A stretch of DNA of 64,000 bases, from the NCBI GenBank assembly GCA_046154185.1, contig JBJXGE010000095.1, positions 10,344-74,343 on the forward strand. The letters are read 5' to 3'. This stretch comes from JBJXGE01 sp046154185. Lineage in GTDB: Bacteria; Planctomycetota; UBA8108; UBA1146; JAJFFE01. Below are positions 18,427 through 28,000 of this stretch, one piece after another (within the stretch, counting starts at the first letter, position 1; every line of letters starts with the position of its first letter). The notes beneath the pieces are model-generated. The model had not been told where the DNA came from. It saw nothing but the letters and a program-made list of their open reading frames with translations, and made no database searches. The position numbers and the translations under genes were made by a program.

Positions 18427-18671
18427 CGTGTCCGTTATGGAGCGACATCTATAGTGGCACTGCCCGCCGTCGGCAAGGGCTTGTCGGCTGTTTCTTCCGT
18501 TTCGCCAAGCCGACTTGCGGAGTGTGGCCGAAGTCGAGGCTCGACAACACGTACGGGCGGCGCGGCCCGGCGGTCACCGCATCCAGCTCCGCCCTCGCCA
18601 GTCCGCGCCACTTCGGTACAATTGCCGGCTCTCTGCGAGGCTCAACCCGAGAAAAACTGAGGTGCCCCATC

Positions 18672-20045
18672 ATGCTTGCGCGGACCGACCGGTCGTTTCG
18701 ATTCACTGCTTGGCCGCGGCCGATGCACCGACAGGCAAGCGCCTTGCTCCTTGGCGGACTCGTCGTTCTGTGCTGCTTGACCGCCAGTCGTAGCGCCCAC
18801 GCGGGCGGAATCACCATCAACGTGCCGGGTGACGCCGCGACCGTGCAAGCCGGCATCAACCTAGCGATCGACGGCGACACCGTGCTTGTCGCCCCAGGCA
18901 CATACGCCGAGAGCATTAACTTTCTCGGCAAAGACATCACGGTGATGAGCACGAGCGGGCCACTCGTCACACTTCTCGACGGCAGCTCATTTTCGTCGAG
19001 CGTCGTCACGTTCGCGGGCGGCGAGACTTCAGCGGCGCAGCTCAGCGGATTTCGGATCGCAGGTGGCACCGGCACACTCGTCGGCGGCTTGACGCGCGGC
19101 GGCGGAATTTTTTGCGACGCGGCTGCACCTCGCCTCGTCAACAATCATGTGATGGATTCGAGCGCCGTGCGCGGCGGCGGGCTGTACTGTGAAGACGGCG
19201 CCTCGCCTCGGCTCATCGGCTGTCGGTTCGAAGCTAACAGCGCAACGGACGGCGGCGGCATCTACAGCGAAAACGCGAGTCCGATTTTTGTCAATTGCGT
19301 CATCGACCATAACATTGCGCTCGAAGATGGCGGCGGATTTCATGGCTACTTCCTCGCGAACGCCATTTTCGTCTGCTGCACTTTCTCGAATAACCAGGCC
19401 AACGTGCAAGGCGGCGGACTTTTTTGCGACCTGCTAACTTCCGCGACCTTGTTCAACTGCATCGTCTGGGACAATGATGCGCCGTTCAGTCCACAGTTCC
19501 ACGTCAGCGCCAGCGCGCCTTTCGTCAGTTACACTTGCATCGAGGGCGGTTGGATAGGCGACGGATCCAACAACTTGGATGTCGACCCGCAGTTCGTAAA
19601 CGCGGCGCTAGGTGACTATCATCTCTTGCCGTCGTCACCCTGCATCAATGTGGGTCTCAATACCGCGCCGCAAATGGAAACCAGCGACCGCGATGGAAAC
19701 GATCGCGTGGTATGCGAGATCGTCGATCTCGGCGCGTACGAATCGCCGGCACCGCCCGGGGGTTGCCCGACCGCCTTTGTACGCGGGGATTGCAACGGCG
19801 ACGGCTCGATCCAGATCTCGGACGCCATCGTGGGGCTCTACTTTCTCTTCCTCGCCGCGCCGATCGCGTGCGATAACGCCTGCGACACGAATGGCGATGC
19901 GACGCTCAACCTCGCCGACGTCGTATTCGTATTGAACGCGCTCTTCGTGCCCGGCGCCCCGGCGCCGCCAACACCGTATCCCGGCTGCGACTTCGCGCCA
20001 TTCGGCGCGCTCCTCGGCTGCGAGCAATACAGCGCATGTCCGTGA
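18672..20045 (+). CDS. Secreted right-handed beta-helix protein with C-terminal dockerin-like module
   Basis: Encodes 457 residues. I chose ATG 18672 because GAGGTG lies 8 nt upstream and the N-terminus is a long signal peptide (hydrophobic ASALLLGGLVVLCCL, then RSAHAGG). The entry strand ITINVPGDAATVQAGINLAI and the Asn/Gly-rich coils match the protein at 1211-2626. The C-terminus has GDCNGDGSIQISD and DTNGDATLNLAD calcium-loop-like segments with cysteine pairs, then GCDFAPFGALLGC and terminal SACP. It is probably exported and surface-associated. The 3' end lies 7 bp from the convergent M19 peptidase gene. Confidence 0.85.
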   Translation: MLARTDRSFRFTAWPRPMHRQASALLLGGLVVLCCLTASRSAHAGGITINVPGDAATVQAGINLAIDGDTVLVAPGTYAESINFLGKDITVMSTSGPLVTLLDGSSFSSSVVTFAGGETSAAQLSGFRIAGGTGTLVGGLTRGGGIFCDAAAPRLVNNHVMDSSAVRGGGLYCEDGASPRLIGCRFEANSATDGGGIYSENASPIFVNCVIDHNIALEDGGGFHGYFLANAIFVCCTFSNNQANVQGGGLFCDLLTSATLFNCIVWDNDAPFSPQFHVSASAPFVSYTCIEGGWIGDGSNNLDVDPQFVNAALGDYHLLPSSPCINVGLNTAPQMETSDRDGNDRVVCEIVDLGAYESPAPPGGCPTAFVRGDCNGDGSIQISDAIVGLYFLFLAAPIACDNACDTNGDATLNLADVVFVLNALFVPGAPAPPTPYPGCDFAPFGALLGCEQYSACP

Positions 20046-20052
20046 AGTGTCG

Positions 20053-21006
20053 TCAGCGCGACCAGCGACTCCACCACTCGAGATAATTGCGGCCGAGAAT
20101 TCCGCCTACGGCCGCAGCGTCGAATCCGCTCGCGCGCAATCGCTCGGCAAATCGCGGCGCGTCTGCGTGGCTTCCGAAATCGACGGGGCATTTCTGAATG
20201 CCATCGAAGTCGGTGCCGAGCGCGACGCGCTCGGCGCCGAGTATGCTCGCCAGGTGCTGCGCGTGTCGCACCATGTCGGTGAGACCCGCGTACTCGGCTG
20301 CGGTGAGAAAGGGTGGAAAGCAAACAACGCCGACGACTCCGTCGCGCGCCGCGATGCCGCGCAATTGCACGTCACTCAGATTGCGCGGATGGTCGCAGAT
20401 CGCGCGCGCATTCGAATGCGTCGCGAGCACCGGCACATCGAGTTCGAGCACTTCGTGGACGCCGCGCGGCGCGAGATGCGAGAGGTCGACCGCCATCCCG
20501 AGACGCGCGATTTCGCGCACGACCTCGCGACCGAAGTCGGTGAGCCCGCGGTCTTGCGCCGCCAGTACGCCGCAGCCGAGGTCATTGGCGCCGTTCCACG
20601 TCAAACCGACGATGCGGACGCCGGCCGCGCGCCAGTATTCGAGCGCGCCGACATCGCCCGCGAGCGACTGCGCATTTTCGATCGTGAGCAAGAAACCGAT
20701 TTCGTCGGGCGCCAGCGCGGCGACTTCCGCCGGTGTCGTCACGCGCCGCAGCGGGCAAGCGGGGTCCGCGTCGAGCGCCGCGGCGAGTTCCAGCATGCGC
20801 GCGACTTCGCGCTCCGGCGCCGCCTGCCCGTCGCGCGTGAAGCAAGCGAACAGCAACAATCGAACACTGCCCGCGCGCAGGCGCGCGACATCGACCTGCA
20901 GGTCGGGTCGCGGTCCGTTGAAGTTCCCGCCGAGCCGCAATAACTCGCTCAGCGTGTCGACGTGCAGATCGCACATCGCGAAGGCGGCGCGGCGCGCGCC
21001 GCTCAT
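20053..21006 (-). CDS. Membrane dipeptidase family (peptidase M19)
   Basis: Encodes 317 residues. Zinc-dependent renal-dipeptidase family. Visible are the N-terminal metal site CDLHVDTLSELL (HxD), LLTIENAQSL supplying the bridging Glu, DLSHLAPRGVHEVLEL, VLATHSNARAICDHPRNLSD with two His ligands, and GTDFDGIQKCP. These enzymes cleave dipeptides and sometimes D-amino-acid or cysteinyl-glycine substrates. The start ATG overlaps the upstream stop (ATGA at 21003-21006), so it is the third gene of the transsulfuration operon. That context would fit recycling of sulfur-containing dipeptides, but this is inference. No signal peptide is seen, so a cytoplasmic location is likely. Confidence 0.9.
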   Translation of the reverse strand: MSGARRAAFAMCDLHVDTLSELLRLGGNFNGPRPDLQVDVARLRAGSVRLLLFACFTRDGQAAPEREVARMLELAAALDADPACPLRRVTTPAEVAALAPDEIGFLLTIENAQSLAGDVGALEYWRAAGVRIVGLTWNGANDLGCGVLAAQDRGLTDFGREVVREIARLGMAVDLSHLAPRGVHEVLELDVPVLATHSNARAICDHPRNLSDVQLRGIAARDGVVGVVCFPPFLTAAEYAGLTDMVRHAQHLASILGAERVALGTDFDGIQKCPVDFGSHADAPRFAERLRASGFDAAAVGGILGRNYLEWWSRWSR

Positions 21007-22142
21007 CGCAGCGCTTGCGACAAGTCTTCGAGCAAGTCCTCGACGTCCTCGATGCCGACCGATAAGCGGATCAGACCATCGCTGAGCCCAGCCTTCAGCC
21101 GCTCGGCGCGCGGTATCGAGGCGTGCGTCATGCTCACCGGGTGTCCGATTAGTGACTCGACACCGCCGAGGCTCTCGGCGAGCGAGAAGATCTTCGTGCG
21201 CGAAACAGTCGCGCGCGCCGTAGCCTCCGACTCATCTTTAAGGACAAAGGAGACCATGCCGCCGAAGCCGCGCATCTGTTTGCGCGCGATGGCATGACCG
21301 GGATGATCTTCGAAGCCCGGATAAGAGACGCGAGCGACGCGCGGATGCTCGCGCATATGCTCGGCGACTTTGCGCGCGTTTTCGAGGTGACGGTCCATAC
21401 GCACCGCGAGCGTCTTGGTGCCCCGCAGCACCAAGAAACAATCCATCGGACCCGGCACCGCGCCGACGGCATTCTGAATGAACGCGAGTCGCTCGCGCAA
21501 TTCGTCGGAATTCAACAGCACCGCGCCGCCAACCATGTCCGAGTGACCGCTCAAGTACTTCGTGACCGAGTGCACGACAATGTCGGCGCCGAGCGTGAGC
21601 GGTTGCTGAAGGTACGGGGTCGCAAAAGTGTTGTCGACTGCGAGCAAGACCTTCGCGCGCCGACAAACCTCCGCCACCGCGGCGATGTCGGTAATCTTGA
21701 GCAGTGGATTCGTCGGCGTTTCGATCCAAACTAGACGTGTCGTCGGCCGCAACGCAGCGGCGATGCTCTGCGGAGCCGAAGCATCGACGAAGCTGAAGTC
21801 GAGTCCGAACGGACGAAACACGCGCTCGAATAATCGATACGTTCCGCCGTAAAGGTCGTTACCCGCCACGACGTGGTCGCCGCTCTTGAAGAGTCGCACC
21901 ACGGCATCGGTCGCGGCGAGCCCACTCGAAAAACACAGCCCATGGCGCGCGTCTTCAAGCGCCGCCAAGTTTTTTTCGAGCGCGCGTCGCGTCGGATTGT
22001 GCGTCCGTGAGTATTCGTAGCCCTTGTGCTGCCCGGGCGCGGCTTGCACGTAGGTCGACGTTTGGTAGATCGGCGTCATGATCGCGCCGGTAGAAGGATC
22101 CGGCTCTTGGCCGGCATGAATGGCGCGCGTGCTAAAGCGCAT
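21003..22142 (-). CDS. Cystathionine gamma-lyase / gamma-synthase (PLP transsulfuration enzyme)
   Basis: Encodes 379 residues, the usual length for Cys/Met metabolism PLP enzymes. Seen are YEYSRTHNPTRRALEKNLA near the N-terminus, the active-site lysine in SVTKYLSGHSDMVGG, the YGGTYRLFERVF segment and the C-terminal IRLSVGIEDVEDLLEDL. Because it sits 6 bp downstream of cystathionine beta-synthase, I favour gamma-lyase (cystathionine to cysteine, reverse transsulfuration) over gamma-synthase. Sequence alone does not settle this, and many members do both. It belongs to a three-gene minus-strand operon with the genes at 22149 and 20053. Confidence 0.9.
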   Translation of the reverse strand: MRFSTRAIHAGQEPDPSTGAIMTPIYQTSTYVQAAPGQHKGYEYSRTHNPTRRALEKNLAALEDARHGLCFSSGLAATDAVVRLFKSGDHVVAGNDLYGGTYRLFERVFRPFGLDFSFVDASAPQSIAAALRPTTRLVWIETPTNPLLKITDIAAVAEVCRRAKVLLAVDNTFATPYLQQPLTLGADIVVHSVTKYLSGHSDMVGGAVLLNSDELRERLAFIQNAVGAVPGPMDCFLVLRGTKTLAVRMDRHLENARKVAEHMREHPRVARVSYPGFEDHPGHAIARKQMRGFGGMVSFVLKDESEATARATVSRTKIFSLAESLGGVESLIGHPVSMTHASIPRAERLKAGLSDGLIRLSVGIEDVEDLLEDLSQALR

Positions 22143-22148
22143 GACGAC

Positions 22149-23522
22149 TCACCGCTTTCCGCTGATTGAGTGGATGAGATCCCACTTGGTGATGATTTGG
22201 TAATTGCTGGCGCCGCTCGGCACCAACACGGCCGGCGACCCCTGCGAAAGCAGATCGTAGATGCATTCGGCATCGGCGCTCTCGTCGACGATCGGAAATG
22301 GCTTCTCCATGACTTCGCGAATCTTGCGCGAAGTCGCCTTGTCGCCCTTGAGGAGGAGCTCGATCACGCCCGATTCGCGCACGCTGCCGACTAGTTTGCC
22401 GCCGTCGACCACCGGCACCTGCGAGAGATCTTTCTCGCGCATGACATTGACGACTTCTTTGACGGTGGTATCCGCCGCCACGGTGATGAGCTGTTCGTGA
22501 CGATCCTGCTTCCGCGCCACAATTTCGCGCGCCGTGAACAAGATGCCCGGCTCGATCAATTGGTTCTCGCGCAGCCAATCCTCGTTGTAGACCTTCGACA
22601 GGTAGCGTTCGCCGGTATCCGGGATGAGGACGACCATCAAGTCGCCGTCTTTCAGTTGCGGCATGACTTGCAGAGCGCCATACATGCACATGCCGCCGGA
22701 GCTGCCAGTGAAGACCGCCTCTTCGCGCGACATGCGGCGCGCCGTGCGGAATCCTTCGCGGTCGCCGACTTGCACGACATCGTCGATGTACTTGAAGTCG
22801 ATCGTCGTCGGCATGAAGTCCTCGCCCACGCCTTCGATCTTGTAGGTCTTCGCGCCGACCATGGTCCCGTCACGGAAAAACCCGGTGTAGATCGATCCAA
22901 CCGGATCGACGCCGATGACGCGCACTTTCGGATTGCGCTCCTTCAGATACTTGCTGATGCCGGTGATCGTGCCGCCCGTTCCCATGCCGGCAACGACGTG
23001 CGTGACCTTGCCGTCGGTATCCTGCCAGATTTCGGGCCCCGTGGTGCGATAGTGCGCGTCCGGGTTCATCGGGTTCGTGTATTGGTTCGGATAAAACGAA
23101 TTGCTGATCTCGATCGAGAGGCGCTTCGCGACCGAGTAGTACGAGCGCGGATCCTCCGGCGTGACAGCGGTTGGACAGAGAATCACTTCCGCGCCGAACG
23201 CTCGCAACAGTGAAGATTTCTCGGCCGATACCTTGTCGGGCATCGTGAAAATCGCCTTGTAGCCGCGGACCGCGGCCGTGAGAGCGAGCCCGAGTCCGGT
23301 ATTGCCGCTCGTATTCTCGATGATTGTGCCGCCGGGTTTGAGACGGCCGGTGCGCTCGGCTTCGTCGATCATGTGCACACCGATGCGGTCTTTGACCGAG
23401 CCGCCGGGGTTCTTCGCCTCGAGCTTCACGACGACCGTACCTTTGATGCCGCGCGTCATGCGGTTCAGGCGCACTAAGGGCGTCGAACCGATCGTCTCGA
23501 GCACGTTGTTGTAGATTTTCAT
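22149..23522 (-). CDS. cbs: Cystathionine beta-synthase with C-terminal CBS domain pair
   Basis: Encodes 457 residues from ATG 23522; a GTG one codon upstream is possible. The catalytic domain (1-320) shows the PLP lysine in NPGGSVKDRIGVHMIDEAE, the substrate loop TSGNTGLGLA and the phosphate loop GMGTGGTITGISKYLKE. Residues ~335-457 contain two CBS motifs that may bind adenosyl ligands. It condenses serine and homocysteine to cystathionine. A simple O-acetylserine sulfhydrylase would lack the CBS pair, and the adjacent gamma-lyase supports the reverse-transsulfuration reading. First gene of the operon. Confidence 0.92.
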   Translation of the reverse strand: MKIYNNVLETIGSTPLVRLNRMTRGIKGTVVVKLEAKNPGGSVKDRIGVHMIDEAERTGRLKPGGTIIENTSGNTGLGLALTAAVRGYKAIFTMPDKVSAEKSSLLRAFGAEVILCPTAVTPEDPRSYYSVAKRLSIEISNSFYPNQYTNPMNPDAHYRTTGPEIWQDTDGKVTHVVAGMGTGGTITGISKYLKERNPKVRVIGVDPVGSIYTGFFRDGTMVGAKTYKIEGVGEDFMPTTIDFKYIDDVVQVGDREGFRTARRMSREEAVFTGSSGGMCMYGALQVMPQLKDGDLMVVLIPDTGERYLSKVYNEDWLRENQLIEPGILFTAREIVARKQDRHEQLITVAADTTVKEVVNVMREKDLSQVPVVDGGKLVGSVRESGVIELLLKGDKATSRKIREVMEKPFPIVDESADAECIYDLLSQGSPAVLVPSGASNYQIITKWDLIHSISGKR

Positions 23523-23726
23523 CACGTCGCTTTCTGGGAATCCACCGGCGCAGCGCGCCCGTGCGAATCAAGTGCCATGCTCAGAGTCAGTATCGAGGGC
23601 AGAGATTCTAGCTGGCGTGCGGTCCGACTGCCGCTCAATCTGCAGAGGAACGCGGACCCGTTTCATACACGTCGTTATTGCATTTGCGTCGGCCCCACGG
23701 CCAGAATGCCCGCGGAGGTGGGTTTG

Positions 23727-24872
23727 ATGGGGACTCAAGCGAAGCGTGGGCGCGACAGCCGTGAATTGGCGGCATGGACCGCGCTCGATGAGCTTTCGGC
23801 CGCGCTCGACAGTATTGATCTACAGGAACTCGATCTGGAACGCCTCGCGACTTGCGGCTTGCGCCACATCGGCGCGCTCGCGCAAGCGAGCCGCGGTTCG
23901 ATATACGTCGCCGATTCGAGTGGGAGTTTTCAGCTTGCAGCATCGAGTGGGGCCGCAGGTCTCCCCCAGCGGGTCTATTCCAAAGGGCGCTTTAACGGCG
24001 GAGCCGAGGAGGACGGTTCGCCAACGGCAAATGAGGGCGGCGCGACGACGGCGCAAATCGTCGATCCGGTACGCTCTTTGATGATGTTCGCGGCGCAGCG
24101 CAGACAACCGCTCTTGATTGCGGATGTCGGCGCGTTCCGCACTGAGCAGCGCATGGCGATTCCCGAGCACTTGAGTACCGAACCCGCGAGCGCGCCCGCG
24201 CTCGGCGATTCGTGCATCATCGTGCCGCTCTTGAGCCACGATCATCTGCACGGTGTGTTGAATCTCTCGGGCCTCGAGATCGCGCCACCCGCGCCGGAGA
24301 CGGCGGCCTATCGCGCGCTGTTGCTTGCAAGTCGCTGGCTTTCGATGTCGCTCGCGACGGCTCAGCACGTGCTCGATCTGCGCACGCGCGCGACGCGCGA
24401 CAGTCTCACGGGCCTCTTCAACTATGCGACGTTCTACGACCTGCTCGCGCGCGAGGTGCTGCGCGCCGAACGGTACGTGGCGCCGACTTCGTTGATCATG
24501 CTCGACCTCGACTCGTTCAAAGCCGTCAACGATCACTACGGACATCTCGCTGGCGATGCAGTTTTATGTGGCGTCGCGAATCAGATCCGCAGCGCGCTGC
24601 GCGCGGCCGACGTCGCGGCGCGCTACGCGGGCGACGAGTTTTCCGTGGTGTTGCCGCAAACCGGACGCGCCGGCGCGCTGCGCGTCGCCGATCGTATTCG
24701 CGAGAACATCGAAAGCGACACGTTCACGTACCTCGGTACGCCCGTGCCCGTCACGGTGAGCATCGGCGTCGCCGAACTCGAACGCGGCATGACGGCGGTC
24801 GACCTCGTGCGCAAAGCGGACGATGCGCTCTATCGCGCAAAAGGCGGCGGGCGAAACTGCGTGCGGGGGTGA
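23727..24872 (+). CDS. Diguanylate cyclase with N-terminal GAF-like sensor
   Basis: Encodes 381 residues. I chose ATG 23727 because GGAGGTG lies 6 nt upstream; an ATG at 23706 and the open frame back to 23577 are less likely. Residues ~20-205 look like a GAF sensor (RGSIYVADSSGSFQLAASSG, IIVPLLSHDHLHGVLNLSG). Residues ~215-381 are a GGDEF domain with active-site variant RYAGDEF, as well as DSLTGLFNYATFYDLL and DLDSFKAVNDHYGH. An inhibitory RxxD site (RAAD) lies five residues before the active site. No membrane segment is seen, so the enzyme is cytoplasmic and should make cyclic di-GMP. Transcribed divergently from cbs. Confidence 0.88.
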   Translation: MGTQAKRGRDSRELAAWTALDELSAALDSIDLQELDLERLATCGLRHIGALAQASRGSIYVADSSGSFQLAASSGAAGLPQRVYSKGRFNGGAEEDGSPTANEGGATTAQIVDPVRSLMMFAAQRRQPLLIADVGAFRTEQRMAIPEHLSTEPASAPALGDSCIIVPLLSHDHLHGVLNLSGLEIAPPAPETAAYRALLLASRWLSMSLATAQHVLDLRTRATRDSLTGLFNYATFYDLLAREVLRAERYVAPTSLIMLDLDSFKAVNDHYGHLAGDAVLCGVANQIRSALRAADVAARYAGDEFSVVLPQTGRAGALRVADRIRENIESDTFTYLGTPVPVTVSIGVAELERGMTAVDLVRKADDALYRAKGGGRNCVRG

Positions 24873-24897
24873 CCGCGCCGCGCGGGCCGCTGCGGTC
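24871..24897 (+). terminator. Possible terminator hairpin after the GGDEF gene
   Basis: GACCGC (24871-24876) pairs with GCGGTC (24892-24897), with inner GC-rich pairing, overlapping the stop codon. There is no T-run, so factor-independent termination is uncertain. The rest of the gap to 25100 shows nothing recognisable. Confidence 0.3.
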
Positions 24898-25099
24898 TAG
24901 TCCTTGACGTTGGCCGGGCTCGTTGACTTGTCACTTTGCTATCGCTAGCGTGCTGTGGGCTTCAGACTTCGCTCCAGTACTTCGTGACGAGACGAGGATC
25001 ATCGGGCCCCTAAAAGCGAGGGCTCTTTCTTTCATCAAGGTTGACGTCTGTCCGTCGAGAAACCGAGGGTCCATTCGGCCAATACATGGAAAGATGTGA

Positions 25100-28000
25100 A
25101 TGTCAAAGTCGACCGCAAGGTTGCCGGCTTTCGCGCTTCTCGCCAACCTCACACTCGCAACACTCAGCTCTGCGCAAGTCGTAGAAATTCTCAGGTCCGG
25201 CCTGTCGGCGACCGCGGTTCAACTGACGTCTATCGGTCCCACGGCTGATTATGTGATCTATGAAGGAATTGGCGGCGCGGGCCAGTGGTCGGTTGTTTGC
25301 GTGGGCACGTGCAGTCCGCCGGTCGACATTTGCGTCGGGGTCGATGCGGGAACTATGCCACCAGGAATGTTCCTTACGTCGGGAAATCCTGTGTGCGGGC
25401 CGAACGGAGCCGCGGTGACGTTCGCGTGGTTGCCAGGGTATTGCCAGGCTGGTTGGTACGCAGTCACTTTCACGTACCAAGTGGCCGGCGGCACGCTCGT
25501 GGAGCAGGCGGTCTCGTTCGAGGTGATCAATGTCAACCGCTTCCCGACGCTGACTTCATCGCCTATTGGCATTCCGAGTGCTTTTGTCGGCGATCTTGTA
25601 GAGGTGACCCTGATCGCCGCGGATGCCGATGAAACAGAGTGCGGCGATGACAGCGTCGCCGTGATGGTCAACCAGGTTCCCGGTGGTTCGCTGATGAACG
25701 AAGTCTGGAGCTGGGACACAACAGGCGTAGCTCCTGGATTCTACCTCGCCGAGTTCGTTGCCGCGGACACTGAGGGTGGAGTGTCCAACCATGCGGTATT
25801 CATTTTCCTCTTCGATCCCCCTTGCATTCCACCGACAGCGACTTTTGTAGCTTCTCCTGATAGTGGCGATGCTCCACTTCAAGTGGCGTTCACAAGTCAG
25901 TCGACTGGGACGCCGCCGCTTAGTTACAGTTGGGATCTGAACGGCGATTCGATTTCCGACTCAACAGCGGCATCACCGACTTACTCTTATTTGACTCCCG
26001 GGTCTTTCGCCGTCACGCTGACCGTGACCAACGCGTGCGGTTCCGCCGTGCTGCGCAGTCTAATCGAAGTTGCGAACTGCACTGGCCCCACTGAGTTGGT
26101 GTCCAAGCACACGCCGGCAGGGCGCGACCTAAGGTGGAACAACCGTTCCCATCCGGCCGCGGGCAGTCCTCCGTACGAGCGGATAGTGATCGCTCGCACG
26201 GGCGGCCCAAGTGAAATGAGCTGGGAGCTCGCGGGTCATGTCGAGCACTTCGTCGATTCCACGGTCGTCGCAGGGGTAATGTATACCTATACAGTCACTG
26301 GGCATTGCTCCATGGATCGCACGGGGGCCACGGCAACAACAATAGTGTCGGATGGCGTGCGACCTCCGAGCCCCGATGGCAGTAGATCGAGACCCCAACA
26401 CACAGTAACGTCGCCAAAGGGCGGCGATCCGGTCAACCTCGCCACGGGCGCCTTTGCATTGCGCGTTGAAGACGTGCGAATTCCTGGTCGAGGTGGACTC
26501 GATTTCGTGTGGGATCGCACCTACGACAGCAACACTATCTACGAGGATATGGAGTTCGGCACCGCGTGGACCGCCGACTATCTGCAGCGGCTTGTTCGGA
26601 TTGACATACCGGGCCAAGGATCGGAGTTTGTGCGCAGCGACTGCAATAATGACGCCGCGATAAACCTCGGCGATCCAATCACGATTCTGTCCTTTCTGTT
26701 TTCGAGCGGTGCGATCGGCGCTTGTGAGGATGCGTGCGACTCGAACGACGATGGCGGATTGGATATCGCTGACGCGATCTTCGCACTCACTTACCTTTTC
26801 GCCGGAGGAAGTCAGCCGCCGTCCCCGTTCCCGAAGTGTGGACCGGATCCCGGAGGCGACGTTCTCGAATGCGCAGACTATTCGGGATGTCCGGCTGCGG
26901 CCTACGACCTGCGGTATTTCGGCGGCAATGGCAGGATTGACGACTTCGAGTACTTGGACGGAGTGGAGTGGCGCGTCAACGCGCACTACTTCCGCGAATT
27001 GCTCCACGTCCCTACCACCGCGGAGTTTCACATGGTCCGTGCGGCAGCCTTGCGATATGTGTTTCACGACTTCACGACCGGCGCCGCGTCGGGGGCGCTG
27101 AAGCGAATCGAGGACCGGCTCGGAAACCGAATCGAGTTCATGCACACGCATGGCTGGCTAACCAGCGCGACAGACACGTTTGGTCGAATCGTTCATTTTC
27201 TCCATGATGAGGTCGGACGAATCGACCGTGTGGTCGACTTTAGCGGCAGGACTTGGGACTATCACTACGACGAAGGCCTGGGCGGAACCAGCGGCCGACT
27301 TGCGACTGTTCTCCTGCCGGAAGTGACGGACACGAGCACCGGAAACGATTTCGCTGGTGATGAGCGCAGATCCGAGTCCTACACGTACGATTCGTCCGAG
27401 TCGGATCCGTTCCGGGAAAACAGACTCTTGACTCTCGTCGCCCCCAACGGAAACGTAAGCCTCGAGAACCAATACAGCGATGAGCCAGGTTCACTGGGAA
27501 AAGTGATCGCCCAGCGATACGGATCCGGCTGGTTTCAACTGCACTATGAGACGATCTCCCAGCTGATCGGCGACGAGACAGCAACAATGTTGGCGATCAT
27601 CAATGATCGTCGCGGAGCCGTCGTTGAGTATCGGATGAACGAGTTGGGCAATCTCGTGTCTTTTCGCGAATACACGGGCCTAGCCGATCCGATGACGCCA
27701 ACCACGCTCACCGACAATCGTCCCGGCACTCCCTTGCGGCCGACCGACCCGCCCTATTTTGAAAGCACAGCCGAGTACGACGACGACGGGCGACTTCTCC
27801 GCTACACGTTTCCGAGGGGGAACTCAGCGTCGCTTGTGTACAACGCCGCGGCCGCGCATAGATACGGCCGATTGAATATCGTCGGCAAGTCTTTCGAGTC
27901 CGGCTCTCTCGGAGGGACCCCAACTGTTCTTTCGACAATGACCACTTACGAACCAAACTTCGAACTCGTCAAGACCACGACGGATGCGCGAGGGCATACG

